Positions 61,697 through 64,000 of a stretch of 64,000 nucleotides of DNA are shown piece after piece. Below the pieces are notes generated by a model, which was not told the DNA's origin, searched no databases, and saw only the letters and a list, made by a program, of their open reading frames with translations. The stretch's first letter is position 1, and every line of letters starts with the position of its first letter. Position numbers and translations under genes: made by a program. Location of the stretch: the NCBI RefSeq assembly GCF_013409645.1, contig NZ_JACCBG010000001.1:3780001-3844000 (forward strand). Reading direction: 5' to 3'. The stretch comes from Nocardioides panaciterrulae (GTDB lineage Bacteria; Actinomycetota; Actinomycetes; Propionibacteriales; Nocardioidaceae).

Positions 61697-62248
61697 TCAG
61701 GAGTAGACGTGGGGGGCGAGGGTGCCGATGTCGCGCAGGTTGCGGTAGCGCTCGCGGTAGTCCAGGCCGTAGCCCACGACGAACTCGTTGGGGATGTCCC
61801 AGCCGACGTACTTCACCTCGACCGGCATCTGCAGCGCCTCGGGCTTGCGCAGCAGCGTGCAGATCTCGACGCTCGCGGGGCTGCGCGAGGAGAGGTTCGA
61901 GGTCAGCCAGGAGAGCGTCAGCCCGGTGTCGATGATCTCGTCGACGATGACCACGTGGCGCCCGGAGATGTCGGTGTCGAGGTCCTTGAGGATGCGCACC
62001 ACCCCGCTGGACTTGGTGCCGGAGCCGTAGGACGACACCGCCATCCAGTCCATCTCCAGGTGCCGGCCGAAGCTGCGGGCCAGGTCGGCCATCACCATCA
62101 CCGCACCCCGCAGGATGCCGACGATGAGCAGGTCCTTGCCCTCGTAGTCCTGCTCGATCTCCCGGGCGAGCTCGCCGAGGCGCTCCTGGATCTGCGCCTC
62201 GGTGAACAGCACGTTGACGAGGTCGTCTTCCACGTGGGACGCGTCCAT
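61697..62248 (-). CDS. hpt: Hypoxanthine-guanine phosphoribosyltransferase
   Basis: This 183-residue PRTase salvages hypoxanthine and guanine using PRPP. The PRPP loop VVIVDEIIDTGLTLSWL and the LIVGILRGAVMVMADL segment are present, as is the late FVVGYGLDYRERYRNL. ATG 62248 is chosen because an upstream TTG lacks support. hpt between ftsH and tilS is a conserved arrangement. Confidence 0.94.
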   Translation of the reverse strand: MDASHVEDDLVNVLFTEAQIQERLGELAREIEQDYEGKDLLIVGILRGAVMVMADLARSFGRHLEMDWMAVSSYGSGTKSSGVVRILKDLDTDISGRHVVIVDEIIDTGLTLSWLTSNLSSRSPASVEICTLLRKPEALQMPVEVKYVGWDIPNEFVVGYGLDYRERYRNLRDIGTLAPHVYS

Positions 62249-62266
62249 GATCGGCAAGGGTAGAAG

Positions 62267-62300
62267 AAGGCCCGCCCGGGCGTGCGCGCGGGCGGGCCTT
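62267..62300 (-). terminator. Terminator upstream of hpt for the secreted-protein gene
   Basis: AAGGCCCGCCCG (62267-62278) and CGGGCGGGCCTT (62289-62300) form a perfect 12-bp stem. On the minus strand it is followed by a T-rich CTTCTTCT stretch, which makes it the best rho-independent-like terminator here. Confidence 0.65.
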
Positions 62301-62331
62301 CACCGTCGCCGAGGGCGGCGGCCGGTCGTGA

Positions 62332-63078
62332 TCACCAGGCGTTCGGCCGGTGGTGGTGCCGGACCCGGACCACCTGCAGGGTGACCGCGGAGGACGCCGA
62401 GGCGCGGAGGGCCTGCTTCCTCGAGCCGGCGTACGACGCGGTCAGGTGGTAGGTGCCGGCATCGAGCCTGCTCAGCCCGACGGTGACGCGGCCGCGGTCG
62501 GAGGCGGTGAGGCTGTCGGAGCCGAGCACCTTCCGCCCGCTGCGGACCTCCACGGCACCGGTGGGCCTCGCGGTGGCGCCGGTGCTGACGGTGATCGTGA
62601 CCCGGCCCTTGTCGGAGGTGCTGATCCTGGCGGTGTTCAGCCGCGCGGTGGTCTTGGTCGCGACCGGCTTGCGCGCGAGGTCGATCTCGCCGAGGGAGTC
62701 CGTGCGGTGGCGGCGGCCCACCTCGGCCGCGACGGCGGCGCCGCGGTAGCCCGCCCGGCTGAGGGTCACGGTGTAGGACCCGGTGGCGCGGACCTCGAGG
62801 AAGAAGTAGCCGTGCTGCGGGCCGTCGTCGCGGGGGCTGGCGTAGGTCAGGGCGGAGGCGACCACCTTGCCGTCGCTGATCGCCTCGACGGAGACGTCGT
62901 CGAGGTAGTGGCCCGAGGTGTCGGCGACGACGCCCTGGATCAGGTAGGTGCCGGTGGTGGCGGCCTGCGGGGCGAGGTGGGCCTGGACCGCGGCGGTCGG
63001 CGAGACGCCGGTCGCGACGAGGCCGGCCGCGGCCAGGGGCAGGAGCAGCGCGGCGGCGAGGGGGCGGTTCCGAGACAT
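62332..63078 (-). CDS. Secreted protein with carboxypeptidase-regulatory-like and Ig-like domains
   Basis: This 248-residue protein starts with a signal peptide (about 1-30, MSRNRPLAAALLLPLAAAG). A carboxypeptidase-regulatory-like segment begins near YLIQGVVADTSGHYLDDVSV. A bacterial Ig-like (Big_5-type) fold follows with VTITVSTGATARPTGAVEVR and YHLTASYAGSRKQALRASAS. It ends with a His-rich HHHRPNAW. Extracellular. It lies between hpt and tilS, which are adjacent in many relatives, so it is probably an accessory insertion. Confidence 0.7.
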   Translation of the reverse strand: MSRNRPLAAALLLPLAAAGLVATGVSPTAAVQAHLAPQAATTGTYLIQGVVADTSGHYLDDVSVEAISDGKVVASALTYASPRDDGPQHGYFFLEVRATGSYTVTLSRAGYRGAAVAAEVGRRHRTDSLGEIDLARKPVATKTTARLNTARISTSDKGRVTITVSTGATARPTGAVEVRSGRKVLGSDSLTASDRGRVTVGLSRLDAGTYHLTASYAGSRKQALRASASSAVTLQVVRVRHHHRPNAW

Positions 63079-63159
63079 GGGTCCTCCGGGGGATGGTGGG
63101 GTGGCATCCGATCATCGGCACGCCACGCACCCGACTGAAGGGCTTCGGGCGGCCGCCGG

Positions 63160-64000
63160 CTAGCCGGGCTCCCCGGTGAACCACAGCCGTCCCTCACGTC
63201 GCGCGCAGCGCACGTGTCCCGGGAGTTCCACCCACTTCTGGCCGTGCCAGTGGGTGAGCAGCGCGTCGACGGCCAGGACGTGGTCGTGGAAGAGCTCCGA
63301 GGCCGGCGCCCCCGCCGCGAGGGCCGCGAGCCGGAGCACGCGGCGGCGTACGGCGGCCGCGCGCTCGAGGAGCGCGGCCACCGGCAGCGACCCGCCCTCC
63401 CCGCGCAGCGCGGCGTGCTCGGCCTCGGCCAGGTCGTGGAGGAAGTCCATGTCGACGCGCAGCTGGTCGGCGGTCCGGGCCAGCGTCGCGGCGACCCCCG
63501 GCCCGAGCTCGCGCTCGAGCACCGGCAGCACGGTGCGCCGCACCCGGACCCGGGCGAACCCGGGGTCGGCGTTGTGCGGGTCCTCCCAGACCTCGAGCCC
63601 CTCGGCCCGGCAGGCGGCGAGGGTGTCCTCCCGGGACAGGTCGAGCAGGGGGCGCCGGTAGTGGTCGAAGCCGCGGCGCATCCCGGCCAGGGACCGGCCG
63701 CCGGAACCCCGCGCCAGCCCCAGCAGCACGGTCTCGGCCTGGTCGTCGCGGGTGTGCCCGAGCAGCACCGCGTCCGCGCCGACCGACTCGCGCACCTGGC
63801 CGAGCACGGCGTACCGCGCCCGGCGGGCGGCCGCCTCCGGCCCGAGCCCGGCGCCCTCGACCCGGACCCGCGCGGTCAGGGTCTCGTCGGTGCCGAGCGC
63901 CGCCATCCGCGCCACGACCCGGTCCGCGACGCCGGCGGACCCCGCCTGCAGCCCGTGGTCGACGGTCGCGCCGACCACCCGCCAGCCGGCCCCGCGGGCC
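63160..64000 (-). CDS. tilS: tRNA(Ile)-lysidine synthetase TilS (N terminus outside window)
   Basis: About 280 residues of the C-terminal part are visible. TilS attaches lysine to the wobble cytidine of tRNA-Ile so that AUA is read. Visible blocks include HTRDDQAETVLLGLARGSG, RRPLLDLSREDTLAACRAEGL and WEDPHNADPGFARVRVRRTVLP. The SGGxDS ATP loop is beyond base 64000. The gene lies about 80 bp upstream of the secreted-protein gene and ends the window. Confidence 0.9.
   Translation of the reverse strand, partial: ARGAGWRVVGATVDHGLQAGSAGVADRVVARMAALGTDETLTARVRVEGAGLGPEAAARRARYAVLGQVRESVGADAVLLGHTRDDQAETVLLGLARGSGGRSLAGMRRGFDHYRRPLLDLSREDTLAACRAEGLEVWEDPHNADPGFARVRVRRTVLPVLERELGPGVAATLARTADQLRVDMDFLHDLAEAEHAALRGEGGSLPVAALLERAAAVRRRVLRLAALAAGAPASELFHDHVLAVDALLTHWHGQKWVELPGHVRCARREGRLWFTGEPG

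Overview
High-GC actinobacterial chromosome, most like a Nocardioides or related Nocardioidaceae genome. The evidence is strong G/C bias at third codon positions, many GTG starts, the actinobacterial markers lsr2, the 33-residue ribosomal protein bS22, bldN and bdtA, and gene order. No rRNA, tRNA, CRISPR array or intact mobile element was found. Both ends are truncated: rex at base 1 and tilS at base 64000.

Layout. (1) 1-20507 resembles the Streptomyces rex-bldN-proC-ppx neighbourhood: rex, a glutaredoxin-like gene, a HAD phosphatase, ECF sigma factor BldN and its RsbN-like anti-sigma, an acyltransferase, a nucleotide-sugar-type SDR, bS22, bdtA, acuC, trpS with a Trp attenuator, proC, proline dehydrogenase, an ABC exporter with a TetR regulator, a TIM-barrel isomerase, ppx and a Cys-rich protein. 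An accessory, lower-GC patch at 11.1-12.8 kb carries a truncated VOC gene, an SRPBCC/ArsR pair with tandem operators, and vanZ. (2) 20.6-23.2 kb: VOC protein, methyltransferase and an autoregulated LacI repressor. (3) 23.3-37.9 kb is conserved housekeeping: radA, disA (c-di-AMP), mutY, clpC, lsr2, a dead ISL3 element, coaX-nadC-nadB (NAD and CoA), panD-panC-DUF2520 (pantothenate). (4) 38.1-55.3 kb is an accessory block that splits the pan genes from the fol genes: four sulfotransferase-like genes, a CDP-ribitol synthase fusion, two giant glycosyltransferase/teichoic-acid polymerases, a glycine-betaine/choline-type ABC importer and a GNAT protein. (5) 55.3-64 kb: folK-folB-folP-folE-ftsH, hpt, a secreted Ig-like protein and tilS.

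Cross-cutting signals. Many genes have a TANNNT-like -10 exactly 6-7 nt before ATG/GTG, so they are probably leaderless. Ten copies of a roughly 23-bp palindromic repeat, mostly on a 32-bp period, occur at three places: the lsr2-clpC gap, the gap after the betaine ATPase gene, and in frame inside a polymerase gene, where the period is 33 bp. The most interesting biology is the possibly sulfated ribitol-teichoic-acid locus, this repeat family, the leaderless Trp attenuator, and the conserved sigma-BldN promoter in front of its own anti-sigma gene.
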